The notes under the pieces: generated by a model
What the model was told of the DNA's origin: nothing
The model's input: only the letters and a program-made list of their open reading frames with translations
The model's database searches: none
Assembly (NCBI GenBank): GCA_043228905.1
Contig: JBHGNT010000093.1
Location: 29,090 to 93,089, forward strand
Length of the DNA stretch: 64,000 nucleotides
Direction: 5' to 3'
DNA from: Azolla caroliniana
Taxonomy: Eukaryota > Polypodiophyta
Position numbers and translations under genes: made by a program
Shown: piece after piece, positions 48,194-61,621 of the stretch
How positions within the stretch are numbered: the stretch's first letter is position 1
How the letters are laid out: the number at the start of each line of letters is the position of its first letter

Positions 48194-49439
48194 TAGCGTT
48201 GTTAAATTCGTTTCGCATGTTTGAACACAAAAATCCGATATCACACGAGCCAGGTATGAACATTTTCATTTACCTACTAGCTCTTCTCAACTTACTCCTC
48301 AAATTTGCTAATTTCGTCATGTCTCTCGATCTGAGTTTCGAAATCTTGATTTTTTAATTCTATATCATAGCTATCTTTGTTTGCTTCGACTCGCATGTTT
48401 GAACACAAAAATCCGATATCACACGAGCCAGGTAGGAACATTTTCATTTCCGAACGGGCTCTTCTCCACTCCCTCCTCTAACTTGCTAATTTATTCATGT
48501 CTCTCGACCTGAGTTTCGAAATCTTGATTTTTTAATTCCATATTATAGCTAGCTTTGTTAGCTTCGATTCGCATGTTTGAACACAAAAATCCGATATCAC
48601 ACGAGCCAGGCATGAACATTTTAATTTACTCACGAGCTCTTCTCCACTCCCTCCTCAAATTTGGTAATTTCGTCATGTCTCTCGACCTGAGTTTCAAAAT
48701 CTTGATTTTTTAATTCCATATTATAGCTACCGTTGTTAGCTTCGATCCGCATGTTTGAACACAAAAATCCGATATTACACGAGCCAGGTATGAACATTTT
48801 CATTTACTCAAGGGCTCCTCTCAACTCACTCCTCATGTTTGCTAATTTCGTCATGTCTCTCGACCTGAGTTTCGAAATCTTGATTTTTTAATTCCATATC
48901 ATAGCTAGCGTTGTTAGCTTCGAATCGCATGTTTGAACACAAAAGTCCGATATCACACGAGCCAGGTATGAACATTTTCATTTACTCAAGGGCTCCTCTC
49001 AACTCACTACTCATGTTTGCTAATTTCGTCATGTCTCTCGACCTGAGTTTCAAAATCTTGATTTTTTAATTCCATATCATAGCTAGCGTTGTTAGGTTCG
49101 TTTCGCATGTTTGAACATAAAAATCCGATATCACACGAGCCAGGTATGAACATTTAAATTTACTCACGGGCTCCTCTCAACTCACTACTCATGTTTGCTA
49201 GTTTCGTCATGTCTCTCGACCTGAGTTTCAAAATCTTGATTTCTTAATTCCATATCATAACTAGCGTTGTTAGCTTCGAATCGCATGTTTGAACACAAAA
49301 GTCCGATATCACACGCGCCAGGTATGAACATTTAAATTTACTCACGGGCTCCTCTCAACTCACTACTCATGTTTGCTAGTTTCGTCATGTCTCTCGACCT
49401 GAGTTTCAAAATCTTGATTTCTTAATTCCATATCATAAC
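48194..49439. repeat. 2,378-bp offset duplication, copy 1
   Basis: Seven monomers: ttaaattcgtttcgc, tatctttgtttgcttcgactc, tagctttg/ccaggcatg, taccg/cgatccgc, aaaagtccg, ggttcgtttcgc and aaaagtccg/cacgcgcc. They recur at 50,572-51,817 (offset 13 x 178 + 64). Private shared text: cttactcctcaaatttgc and ctctaacttgc. Confidence 0.88.
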
Positions 49440-50005
49440 TAGCGTTGTTAGCTTCGAATCGCATGTTTGAACACAAAAATCCGATATCACACGCGCCAGG
49501 TATGAACATTTTCATTTACCTGTTCGCTTCGTTTCGCATGTTTTCATTTACTCAAGGGCTCCTCTCAACTCACTACTCAAATTCGGTAATTTCGTCATGT
49601 CTCTCGACCTGAGTTTCAAAATCTTCATTTTTTAATTCCATATCATAGCTAGCGTTGTTAAATTCGTTTCGCATGTTTGAACACAAAAATCCGATATCAC
49701 ACGAGCCAGGTATGAACATTTTCATTTACCTACTAGCTCTTCTCAACTTACTCCTCAAATTTGCTAATTTCGTCATGTCTCTCGATCTGAGTTTCGAAAT
49801 CTTGATTTTTTAATTCTATATCATAGCTATCTTTGTTTGCTTCGACTCGCATGTTTGAACACAAAAATCCGATATCACACGAGCCAGGTAGGAACATTTT
49901 CATTTCCGAACGGGGTCTTCTCCACTCCCTCCTCTAACTTGCTAATTTATTCATGTCTCTCGACCTGAGTTTCGAAATCTTGATTTTTTAATTCCATATC
50001 ATAGC
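49262..50005. repeat. 922-bp offset duplication, copy 1 (744 bp matched)
   Basis: Four monomers (aaaagtccg/cacgcgcc/acatttaaattt, 210-bp, ttaaattcg, tatctttg/cgactc) repeated at 50,184-50,927. This event is nested inside the 2,378-bp one. Copy 1 has cgaacggggtc near 49,909 where copy 2 has cgaacgggctc. Confidence 0.87.
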
Positions 50006-50183
50006 TAGCGTTGTTAGCTTCGAATCGCATGTTTGAACACAAAAGTCCGATATCACACGAGCCAGGTATGAACATTTTCATTTACTCAAGGGCTCCTCTC
50101 AACTCACTACTCATGTTTGCTAATTTCGTCATGTCTCTCGACCTGAGTTTCAAAATCTTGATTTCTTAATTCCATATCATAAC

Positions 50184-50927
50184 TAGCGTTGTTAGCTTCG
50201 AATCGCATGTTTGAACACAAAAGTCCGATATCACACGCGCCAGGTATGAACATTTAAATTTACTCACGGGCTCCTCTCAACTCACTACTCATGTTTGCTA
50301 GTTTCGTCATGTCTCTCGACCTGAGTTTCAAAATCTTGATTTCTTAATTCCATATCATAACTAGCGTTGTTAGCTTCGAATCGCATGTTTGAACACAAAA
50401 ATCCGATATCACACGCGCCAGGTATGAACATTTTCATTTACCTGTTCGCTTCGTTTCGCATGTTTTCATTTACTCAAGGGCTCCTCTCAACTCACTACTC
50501 AAATTCGGTAATTTCGTCATGTCTCTCGACCTGAGTTTCAAAATCTTCATTTTTTAATTCCATATCATAGCTAGCGTTGTTAAATTCGTTTCGCATGTTT
50601 GAACACAAAAATCCGATATCACACGAGCCAGGTATGAACATTTTCATTTACCTACTAGCTCTTCTCAACTTACTCCTCAAATTTGCTAATTTCGTCATGT
50701 CTCTCGATCTGAGTTTCGAAATCTTGATTTTTTAATTCTATATCATAGCTATCTTTGTTTGCTTCGACTCGCATGTTTGAACACAAAAATCCGATATCAC
50801 ACGAGCCAGGTAGGAACATTTTCATTTCCGAACGGGCTCTTCTCCACTCCCTCCTCTAACTTGCTAATTTATTCATGTCTCTCGACCTGAGTTTCGAAAT
50901 CTTGATTTTTTAATTCCATATTATAGC
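50184..50927. repeat. 922-bp offset duplication, copy 2
   Basis: Repeat of 49,262-50,005. It also overlaps the start of copy 2 of the 2,378-bp duplication, so the two events share sequence between 50,572 and 50,927. Confidence 0.87.
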
Positions 50928-51817
50928 TAGCTTTGTTAGCTTCGATTCGCATGTTTGAACACAAAAATCCGATATCACACGAGCCAGGCATGAACATTTT
51001 AATTTACTCACGAGCTCTTCTCCACTCCCTCCTCAAATTTGGTAATTTCGTCATGTCTCTCGACCTGAGTTTCAAAATCTTGATTTTTTAATTCCATATT
51101 ATAGCTACCGTTGTTAGCTTCGATCCGCATGTTTGAACACAAAAATCCGATATTACACGAGCCAGGTATGAACATTTTCATTTCCGAACGGGGTCCTCTC
51201 AACTCACTCCTCATGTTTGCTAATTTCGTCATGTCTCTCGACCTGAGTTTCGAAATCTTGATTTTTTAATTCCATATCATAGCTAGCGTTGTTAGCTTCG
51301 AATCGCATGTTTGAACACAAAAGTCCGATATCACACGAGCCAGGTATGAACATTTTCATTTACTCAAGGGCTCCTCTCAACTCACTACTCATGTTTGCTA
51401 ATTTCGTCATGTCTCTCGACCTGAGTTTCAAAATCTTGATTTTTTAATTCCATATCATAGCTAGCGTTGTTAGGTTCGTTTCGCATGTTTGAACATAAAA
51501 ATCCGATATCACACGAGCCAGGTATGAACATTTAAATTTACTCACGGGCTCCTCTCAACTCACTACTCATGTTTGCTAGTTTCGTCATGTCTCTCGACCT
51601 GAGTTTCAAAATCTTGATTTCTTAATTCCATATCATAACTAGCGTTGTTAGCTTCGAATCGCATGTTTGAACACAAAAGTCCGATATCACACGCGCCAGG
51701 TATGAACATTTAAATTTACTCACGGGCTCCTCTCAACTCACTACTCATGTTTGCTAGTTTCGTCATGTCTCTCGACCTGAGTTTCAAAATCTTGATTTCT
51801 TAATTCCATATCATAAC
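50572..51817. repeat. 2,378-bp offset duplication, copy 2
   Basis: Same seven subtypes as 48,194-49,439. The monomer at 51,106 is altered: after acattttcattt it reads ccgaacggggtc and then returns to ctctcaactcactcctcatg, whereas the copy at 48,728 has the usual actcaagggctc there. Confidence 0.88.
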
Positions 51818-53273
51818 TAGCGTTGTTAGCTTCGAATCGCATGTTTGAACACAAAAGTCCGATATCACACGCGCCAGGTATGAACATTTTCATTTACCTG
51901 TTCGCTTCGTTTCGCATGTTTTCATTTACTCAAGGGCTCCTCTCAACTCACTACTCAAATTCGGTAATTTCGTCATGTCTCTCGACCTGAGTTTCAAAAT
52001 CTTCATTTTTTAATTCCATATCATAGCTAGCATTGTTAACTTCGTTTCGCATGTTTGAACACAAAAATCCGATATCACACGAGCCAGGTATGAACATTTT
52101 CATTTACCTACAAGCTCTTCTCAACTCACTCCTCAAATTTGGTAATTTCGTCATGTCTCTCGACCTGAGTTTCGAAATCTTGATTTTTTAATTCTATATC
52201 ATAGCTATCTTTGTTTGCTTCGATTCGCATGTTTGAACACAAAAATCCGATATCACACGAGCCAGGTAGGAACATTTTCATTTCCGAACGGGCTCTTCTC
52301 CACTCCCTCCTCTAATTTGCTAATTTATTCATGTCTCTCGACCTGAGTTTCAAAATCTTGATTTTTTAATTCCATATTATAGCTAGCTTTGTTAGCTTCG
52401 ATTCGCATGTTTGAACACAAAAATCCGATATCACACGAGCCAGGCATGAACATTTTAATTTACTCACGGGCTCTTCTCCACTCCCTCCTCTAATTTGCTA
52501 ATTTCTTCATGTCACTCGACCTGAGTTTCAAAATCTTGATTTTTTAATTCCATATCATCGCTAGCGATGTTAGCTTCGATTCGTATGTTTGAACACAAAT
52601 ATCCGACATCGCACGAGCCAGGTATGAACATTTTAATTTACTCAAGGGCTCCTCTCAATTCCCTCCTCAAATTTGGTAATTTCATCATGTCTCTCGACCT
52701 GAGTTTCAAAATCTTGATTTTTTAATTCTATATCATAGCTAGCTTTGTTTGCTTCGATTCGCATGTTTGAACACAAAAATCCGGTATCACACGAGCCAGG
52801 TATGAACATTTTCATTTACTCAAGGGCTCCTCTCAACTCACTCCTCATGTTTGCTAATTTCGTCATGTCTCTCGACCTGAGTTTCAAAATCATGATTTTT
52901 TAATTCCATATCATAGCTAGCGTTGTTAGCTTCGAATCGCATGTTTGAACACAAAAGTCCGATATCACACGACCCAGGTATGAACATTTTCATTTACTCA
53001 AGGGCTCCTCTCAACCCACTACTCATGTTTGCTAATTTCGTCATGTCTCTCGACCTGAGTTTCAAAATCTTGATTTTTTAATTCCATATCATAGCTAGCG
53101 TTGTTAGGTTCGTTTCGCATGTTTGAACATAAAAATCCGATATCACACGAGCCAGGTATGAACATTTAAATTTACTCACGGGCTCCTCTCAACTCACTAC
53201 TCATGTTTGCTAGTTTCGTCATGTCTCTCGACCTGAGTTTCAAAATCTTGATTTCTTAATTCCATATCATGAC
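51818..53273. repeat. 8-monomer higher-order repeat (1,456 bp), tandem copy 1
   Basis: Same eight subtypes as at 31,323. Copy-specific features are aaaagtccg in the 210-bp unit, tagcattgttaacttcg at 52,028, and ctacaagctc. The order is repeated directly at 53,274. Confidence 0.92.
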
Positions 53274-54729
53274 TAGCGTTGTTAGCTTCGAATCGCATGT
53301 TTGAACACAAAAATCCGATATCACACGCGCCAGGTATGAACATTTTCATTTACCTGTTCGCTTCGTTTCGCATGTTTTCATTTACTCAAGGGCTCCTCTC
53401 AACTCACTACTCAAATTCGGTAATTTCGTCATGTCTCTCGACCTGAGTTTCAAAATCTTCATTTTTTAATTCCATATCATAGCTAGCGTTGTTAACTTCG
53501 TTTCGCATGTTTGAACACAAAAATCCGATATCACACGAGCCAGGTATGAACATTTTCATTTACCTACTAGCTCTTCTCAACTCACTCCTCAAATTTGGTA
53601 ATTTCGTCATGTCTCTCGACCTGAGTTTCGAAATCTTGATTTTTTAATTCTATATCATAGCTATCTTTGTTTGCTTCGATTCGCATGTTTGAACACAAAA
53701 ATCCGATATCACACGAGCCAGGTAGGAACATTTTCATTTCCGAACGGGCTCTTCTCCACTCCCTCCTCTAATTTGCTAATTTATTCATGTCTCTCGACCT
53801 GAGTTTCAAAATCTTGATTTTTTAATTCCATATTATAGCTAGCTTTGTTAGCTTCGATTCGCATGTTTGAACACAAAAATCCGATATCACACGAGCCAGG
53901 CATGAACATTTTAATTTACTCACGGGCTCTTCTCCACTCCCTCCTCTAATTTGCTAATTTCTTCATGTCACTCGACCTGAGTTTCAAAATCTTGATTTTT
54001 TAATTCCATATCATCGCTAGCGATGTTAGCTTCGATTCGTATGTTTGAACACAAATATCCGACATCGCACGAGCCAGGTATGAACATTTTAATTTACTCA
54101 AGGGCTCCTCTCAATTCCCTCCTCAAATTTGGTAATTTCATCATGTCTCTCGACGTGAGTTTCAAAATCTTGATTTTTTAAATCTATATCATAGCTAGCT
54201 TTGTTTGCTTCGATTCGCATGTTTGAACACAAAAATCCGGTATCACACGAGCCAGGTATGAACATTTTCATTTACTCAAGGGCTCCTCTCAACTCACTCC
54301 TCATGTTTGCTAATTTCGTCATGTCTCTCGACCTGAGTTTCAAAATCATGATTTTTTAATTCCATATCATAGCTAGCGTTGTTAGCTTCGAATCGCATGT
54401 TTGAACACAAAAGTCCGATATCACACGACCCAGGTATGAACATTTTCATTTACTCAAGGGCTCCTCTCAACCCACTACTCAAATTTGGTAATTTCGTCAT
54501 GTCTCTCGACCTGAGTTTCAAAATCTTGATTTTTTAATTCCATATCATAGCTAGCGTTGTTAGGTTCGTTTCGCATGTTTGAACATAAAAATCCGATATC
54601 ACACGAGCCAGGTATGAACATTTAAATTTACTCACGGGCTCCTCTCAACTCACTACTCATGTTTGCTAGTTTCGTCATGTCTCTCGACCTGAGTTTCAAA
54701 ATCTTGATTTCTTAATTCCATATCATAAC
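53274..54729. repeat. 8-monomer higher-order repeat (1,456 bp), tandem copy 2
   Basis: Direct tandem repeat of 51,818-53,273. Private changes include catgactagcg just before 53,274, ctcgacgtgag near 54,152 and tttttaaatctat near 54,176. The seventh monomer ends in cccactactcaaatttgg rather than ctcatgtttgc. Confidence 0.92.
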
Positions 54730-56897
54730 TAGCGTTGTTAGCTTCGAATCGCATGTTTGAACACAAAAATCCGATATCACACGCGCCAGGTATGAACATT
54801 TTCATTTACCTGTTCGCTTCGTTTCGCATGTTTTCATTTACTCAAGGGCTCCTCTCAACTCACTACTCAAATTCGGTAATTTCGTCATGTCTCTCGACCT
54901 GAGTTTCAAAATCTTCATTTTTTAATTCCATATCATAGCTAGCGTTGTTAGGTTCGTTTCGTATGTTTGAACACAAAAATCCGATATCACACGAGCCAGG
55001 TATGAACATTTTCATTTACCTACTAGCTCTTCTCAACTCACTCCTCAAATTTGGTAATTTCGTCATGTCTCTCGACCTGAGTTTCGAAATCTTGATTTTT
55101 TAATTCTATATCATAGCTATCTTTGTTTGCTTCGATTCGCATGTTTGAACACAAAAATCCGATATCACACGAGCCAGGCATGAACATTTTAATTTACTCA
55201 CGGGCTCTTCTCCACTCCCTCCTCTAATTTGCTAATTTCTTCATGTCACTCGACCTGAGTTTCAAAATCTTGATTTTTTAATTCCATATCATAGCTAGCG
55301 TTGTTAGGTTCGTTTCGCATGTTTGAACACAAAAATCCGATATCACACGAGCCAGGTATGAACATTTAAATTTACTCACGGGCTCCTCTCAACTCACTAC
55401 TCATGTTTGCTAGTTTCGTCATGTCTCTCGACCTGAGTTTCAAAATCTTGATTTTTTAATTCCATATTATAGCTACCGTTGTTAGCTTCGATCCGCATGT
55501 TTGAACACAAAAATCCGATATTACACGAGCCAGGTATGAACATTTTGATTTACTCAAGGGCTCCTCTCAACTCACTCCTCATGTTTGCTAATTTCGTCAT
55601 GTCTCTCGACCTGAGTTTCAAAATCTTGATTTTTTAATTCCATATCATAGCTAGCGTTGTTAGCTTCGAATCGCATGTTTGAACACAAAAGTCCGATATC
55701 ACACGAGCCAGGTATGAACATTTTCATTTACTCAAGGGCTCCTCTCAACTCACTACTCATGTTTGCTAATTTAGTCATGTCTCTCGACCTGAGTTTCAAA
55801 ATCTTGATTTTTTAATTCCATATCATAGCTAGCGTTGTTAGCTTCGAATCGCATGTTTGAACACAAAAGTCCGATATCACACGAGCCAGGTATGAACATT
55901 TTCATTTACTCAAGGGCTCCTCTCAACTCACTACTCATGTTTGTTAATTTCGTCATGTCTCTCGACCTGAGTTTCAAAATCTTGATTTTTTAATTCCATA
56001 TCATAGCTAGCTTTGTTAGCTTCGATTCGCATGTTTGAACATAAAAATCCGATCTCACACGAGCCAGGTATGAACATTTTTATTTACCTACTAGCTCTTC
56101 TCAACCCACTACTCAAATTTGGTAATTTCGTCATGTCTCTCGACCTGAGTTTCAAAATCTTGATTTTTTAATTCGATATCATAGCTAGCGTTGTTAGCTT
56201 CGAATCGCATGTTTGAACACAAAAGTCCGATATCACACGAGCCAGGTATGAACATTTTCATTTACTCAAGGGCTCCTCTCAACTCACTACTCATGTTTGT
56301 TAATTTCGTCATGTCTCTCGACCTGAGTTTCAAAATCTTGATTTTTTAATTCCATATCATAGCTAGCGTTGTTAGCTTCGAATCGCATGTTTGAACACAA
56401 AAGTCCGATATCACACGAGCCAGGTATGAACATTTTCATTTACTCAAGGGCTCCTCTCAACCCACTACTCAAATTTGGTAATTTCATCATGTCTCTCGAC
56501 CTGAGTTTCAAAATCTTGATTTTTTAATTCGATATCATAGCTAGCGTTGTTAGCTTCAATTCGCATGTTTGAACACAAAAATCCGATATCACACGAGCCA
56601 GGTATGAATATTTTAATTTACCTACTAGCTCTTCTCAACTCACTCCTCAAATTTGGTAATTTCGTCATGTCTCTCGACCTGAGTTTCAAAATCTAGATTT
56701 TTTAATTCCATATTATAGCTACCGTTGTTAGCTTCGATCCGCATGTTTGAACACAAAAATCCGATATTACACGAGCCAGGTATGAACATTTTAATTTACT
56801 CAAGGGCTCCTCTCAATTCCCTCCTCAAATTTGGTAATTTCATCATGTCTCTCGACCTGAGTTTCAAAATCTTGATTTTTTAATTCTATATCATAGC
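54196..56897. repeat. 15-monomer higher-order repeat (2,702 bp), copy 1
   Basis: Fifteen monomers (fourteen of 178 and one of 210 bp at 54,730) that recur directly at 56,898-59,599. They include a ggttcgtttcgtatg monomer (54,940), a ccaggcatg hybrid with a tatctttg start (55,118), tgctaatttagtcatg (55,652), the 356-bp dimer (55,830) and the aaaatctagat variant (56,542). In the first three monomers the copies differ more than elsewhere. Confidence 0.92.
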
Positions 56898-59599
56898 TAG
56901 GTTTGTTTGCTTCGATTCGCATGTTTGAACACAAAAATCCGATATCACACGAGCCAGGTATGAACATTTTCATTTACTCAAGGGCTCCTCTCAACTCACT
57001 ACTCATGTTTGCTAATTTCGTCATGTCTCTCGACCTGAGTTTCAAAATCATGATTTTTTAATTCCATATCATAGCTAGCGTTGTTAGCTTCGAATCGCAT
57101 GTTTGAACACAAAAGTCCGATATCACACGACCCAGGTATGAACATTTTCATTTACTCAAGGGCTCCTCTCAACCCACTACTCAAATTTGGTAATTTCGTC
57201 ATGTCTCTCGACCTGAGTTTCAAAATCTTGATTTTTTAATTCCATATCATAGCTAGCGTTGTTAGGTTCGTTTCGCATGTTTGAACATAAAAATCCGATA
57301 TCACACGAGCCAGGTATGAACATTTAAATTTACTCACGGGCTCCTCTCAACTCACTACTCATGTTTGCTAGTTTCGTCATGTCTCTCGACCTGAGTTTCA
57401 AAATCTTGATTTCTTAATTCCATATCATAACTAGCGTTGTTAGCTTCGAATCGCATGTTTGAACACAAAAATCCGATATCACACGCGCCAGGTATGAACA
57501 TTTTCATTTACCTGTTCGCTTCGTTTCGCATGTTTTCATTTACTCAAGGGCTCCTCTCAACTCACTACTCAAATTCGGTAATTTCGTCATGTCTCTCGAC
57601 CTGAGTTTCAAAATCTTCATTTTTTAATTCCATATCATAGCTAGCGTTGTTAGGTTCGTTTCGTATGTTTGAACACAAAAATCCGATATCACACGAGCCA
57701 GGTATGAACATTTTCATTTACCTACTAGCTCTTCTCAACTCACTCCTCAAATTTGGTAATTTCGTCATGTCTCTCGACCTGAGTTTCGAAATCTTGATTT
57801 TTTAATTCTATATCATAGCTATCTTTGTTTGCTTCGATTCGCATGTTTGAACACAAAAATCCGATATCACACGAGCCAGGCATGAACATTTTAATTTACT
57901 CACGGGCTCTTCTCCACTCCCTCCTCTAATTTGCTAATTTCTTCATGTCACTCGACCTGAGTTTCAAAATCTTGATTTTTTAATTCCATATCATAGCTAG
58001 CGTTGTTAGGTTCGTTTCGCATGTTTGAACACAAAAATCCGATATCACACGAGCCAGGTATGAACATTTAAATTTACTCACGGGCTCCTCTCAACTCACT
58101 ACTCATGTTTGCTAGTTTCGTCATGTCTCTCGACCTGAGTTTCAAAATCTTGATTTTTTAATTCCATATTATAGCTACCGTTGTTAGCTTCGATCCGCAT
58201 GTTTGAACACAAAAATCCGATATTACACGAGCCAGGTATGAACATTTTGATTTACTCAAGGGCTCCTCTCAACTCACTCCTCATGTTTGCTAATTTCGTC
58301 ATGTCTCTCGACCTGAGTTTCAAAATCTTGATTTTTTAATTCCATATCATAGCTAGCGTTGTTAGCTTCGAATCGCATGTTTGAACACAAAAGTCCGATA
58401 TCACACGAGCCAGGTATGAACATTTTCATTTACTCAAGGGCTCCTCTCAACTCACTACTCATGTTTGCTAATTTAGTCATGTCTCTCGACCTGAGTTTCA
58501 AAATCTTGATTTTTTAATTCCATATCATAGCTAGCGTTGTTAGCTTCGAATCGCATGTTTGAACACAAAAGTCCGATATCACACGAGCCAGGTATGAACA
58601 TTTTCATTTACTCAAGGGCTCCTCTCAACTCACTACTCATGTTTGTTAATTTCGTCATGTCTCTCGACCTGAGTTTCAAAATCTTGATTTTTTAATTCCA
58701 TATCATAGCTAGCTTTGTTAGCTTCGATTCGCATGTTTGAACATAAAAATCCGATCTCACACGAGCCAGGTATGAACATTTTTATTTACCTACTAGCTCT
58801 TCTCAACCCACTACTCAAATTTGGTAATTTCGTCATGTCTCTCGACCTGAGTTTCAAAATCTTGATTTTTTAATTCGATATCATAGCTAGCGTTGTTAGC
58901 TTCGAATCGCATGTTTGAACACAAAAGTCCGATATCACACGAGCCAGGTATGAACATTTTCATTTACTCAAGGGCTCCTCTCAACTCACTACTCATGTTT
59001 GTTAATTTCGTCATGTCTCTCGACCTGAGTTTCAAAATCTTGATTTTTTAATTCCATATCATAGCTAGCGTTGTTAGCTTCGAATCGCATGTTTGAACAC
59101 AAAAGTCCGATATCACACGAGCCAGGTATGAACATTTTCATTTACTCAAGGGCTCCTCTCAACCCACTACTCAAATTTGGTAATTTCATCATGTCTCTCG
59201 ACCTGAGTTTCAAAATCTTGATTTTTTAATTCGATATCATAGCTAGCGTTGTTAGCTTCAATTCGCATGTTTGAACACAAAAATCCGATATCACACGAGC
59301 CAGGTATGAATATTTTAATTTACCTACTAGCTCTTCTCAACTCACTCCTCAAATTTGGTAATTTCGTCATGTCTCTCGACCTGAGTTTCAAAATCTAGAT
59401 TTTTTAATTCCATATTATAGCTACCGTTGTTAGCTTCGATCCGCATGTTTGAACACAAAAATCCGATATTACACGAGCCAGGTATGAACATTTTAATTTA
59501 CTCAAGGGCTCCTCTCAATTCCCTCCTCAAATTTGGTAATTTCATCATGTCTCTCGACCTGAGTTTCAAAATCTTGATTTTTTAATTCTATATCATAGC
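56898..59599. repeat. 15-monomer higher-order repeat (2,702 bp), copy 2
   Basis: Direct repeat of 54,196-56,897. Markers such as ccgatctcac, aaaatctagat and gctaggtttgtttgc fall at the same offset. A third unit begins at 59,600 but after one monomer continues as the 10-mer. Confidence 0.92.
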
Positions 59600-59777
59600 T
59601 AGGTTTGTTTGCTTCGATTCGCATGTTTGAACACAAAAATCCGATATCACACGAGCCAGGTATGAACATTTTCATTTACTCAAGGGCTCCTCTCAACTCA
59701 CTCCTCATGTTTGCTAATTTCGTCATGTCTCTCGACCTGAGTTTCAAAATCATGATTTTTTAATTCCATATCATAGC

Positions 59778-61621
59778 TAGCGTTGTTAGCTTCGAATCGC
59801 ATGTTTGAACACAAAAGTCCGATATCACACGACCCAGGTATGAACATTTTCATTTACTCAAGGGCTCCTCTCAACTCACTACTCATGTTTGCTAATTTCG
59901 TCATGTCTCTCGACCTGAGTTTCAAAATCTTGATTTTTTAATTCCATATCATAGCTAGCGTTGTTAGGTTCGTTTCGCATGTTTGAACATAAAAATCCGA
60001 TATCACACGAGCCAGGTATGAACATTTAAATTTACTCACGGGCTCCTCTCAACTCACTACTCATGTTTGCTAGTTTCGTCATGTCTCTCGACCTGAGTTT
60101 CAAAATCTTGATTTCTTAATTCCATATCATAACTAGCGTTGTTAGCTTCGAATCGCATGTTTGAACACAAAAATCCGATATCACACGCGCCAGGTATGAA
60201 CATTTTCATTTACCTGTTCGCTTCGTTTCGCATGTTTTCATTTACTCAAGGGCTCCTCTCAACTCACTACTCAAATTCGGTAATTTCGTCATGTCTCTCG
60301 ACCTGAGTTTCAAAATCTTCATTTTTTAATTCCATATCATAGCTAGCGTTGTTAACTTCGTTTCGCATGTTTGAACACAAAAATCCGATATCACACGAGC
60401 CAGGTATGAACATTTTCATTTACCTACTAGCTCTTCTCAACACACTCCTCAAATTTGGTAATTTCGACATGTCTCTCGACCTGAGTTTCGAAATCTTGAT
60501 TTTTTAATTCTAAATCATAGCTATCTTTGTTTGCTTCGATTCGCATGTTTGAACACAAAAATCCGATATCACACGAGCCAGGTATGAACATTTTCATTTA
60601 CTCAAGGGCTCCTCTCAACTCACTACTCATGTTTGCTAATTTCGTCATGTCTCTCGACCTGAGTTTCAAAATCTTGATTTTTTAATTCCATATCATAGCT
60701 AGCGTTGTTAGGTTCGTTTCGCATGTTTGAACACAAAAATCCGATATCACACGAGCCAGGTATGAACATTTAAATTTACTCACGGGCTCCTCTCAACTCA
60801 CTACTCATGTTTGCTAGTTTCGTCATGTCTCTCGACCTGAGTTTCAAAATCTTGATTTCTTAATTCCATATCATAACTAGCGTTGTTAGCTTCGAATCGC
60901 ATGTTTGAACACAGAAATCCGATATCACACGCGCCAGGTATGAACATTTTCATTTACCTGTTCGCTTCGTTTCGCATGTTTTCATTTACTCAAGGGCTCC
61001 TCTCAACTCACTACTCAAATTCGGTAATTTCGTCATGTCTCTCGACCTGAGTTTCAAAATCTTCATTTTTTAATTCCATATCATAGCTAGCGTTGTTAGG
61101 TTCGTTTCGTATGTTTGAACACAAAAATCCGATATCACACGAGCCAGGTATGAACATTTTCATTTACCTACTAGCTCTTCTCAACTCACTCCTCAAATTT
61201 GGTAATTTCGTCATGTCTCTCGACCTGAGTTTCGAAATCTTGATTTTTTAATTCTATATCATAGCTATCTTTGTTTGCTTCGATTCGCATGTTTGAACAC
61301 AAAAATCCGATATCACACGAGCCAGGCATGAACATTTTAATTTACTCACGGGCTCTTCTCCACTCCCTCCTCTAATTTGCTAATTTCTTCATGTCACTCG
61401 ACCTGAGTTTCAAAATCTTGATTTTTTAATTCCATATCATCGCTAGCGATGTTAGCTTCGATTCGCATGATTGAACACAATAATCCGATATCACACGAGC
61501 CAGGTATGAACATTTTAATTTACTCACGGCCTCTTCTCCACTCCCTCCTCAAATTTGCTAATTTCATCATGTCTCTCGACCTGAGTTTCAAAATCATGAT
61601 TTTTTAATTCCATATCATAGC
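59778..61621. repeat. 10-monomer higher-order repeat (1,844 bp), copy 1
   Basis: Ten monomers with two 210-bp units (60,134 and 60,878). Order: aaaagtccg/cacgaccc; ggttcgtttcgc/cataaa; 210; ttaacttcg with the private tttcgacatg; tatctttg; ggttcgtttcgc; 210 with cagaaatcc; ggttcgtttcgtatg; tatctttg/ccaggcatg; tagcgatg/catgattgaac. Confidence 0.93.
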
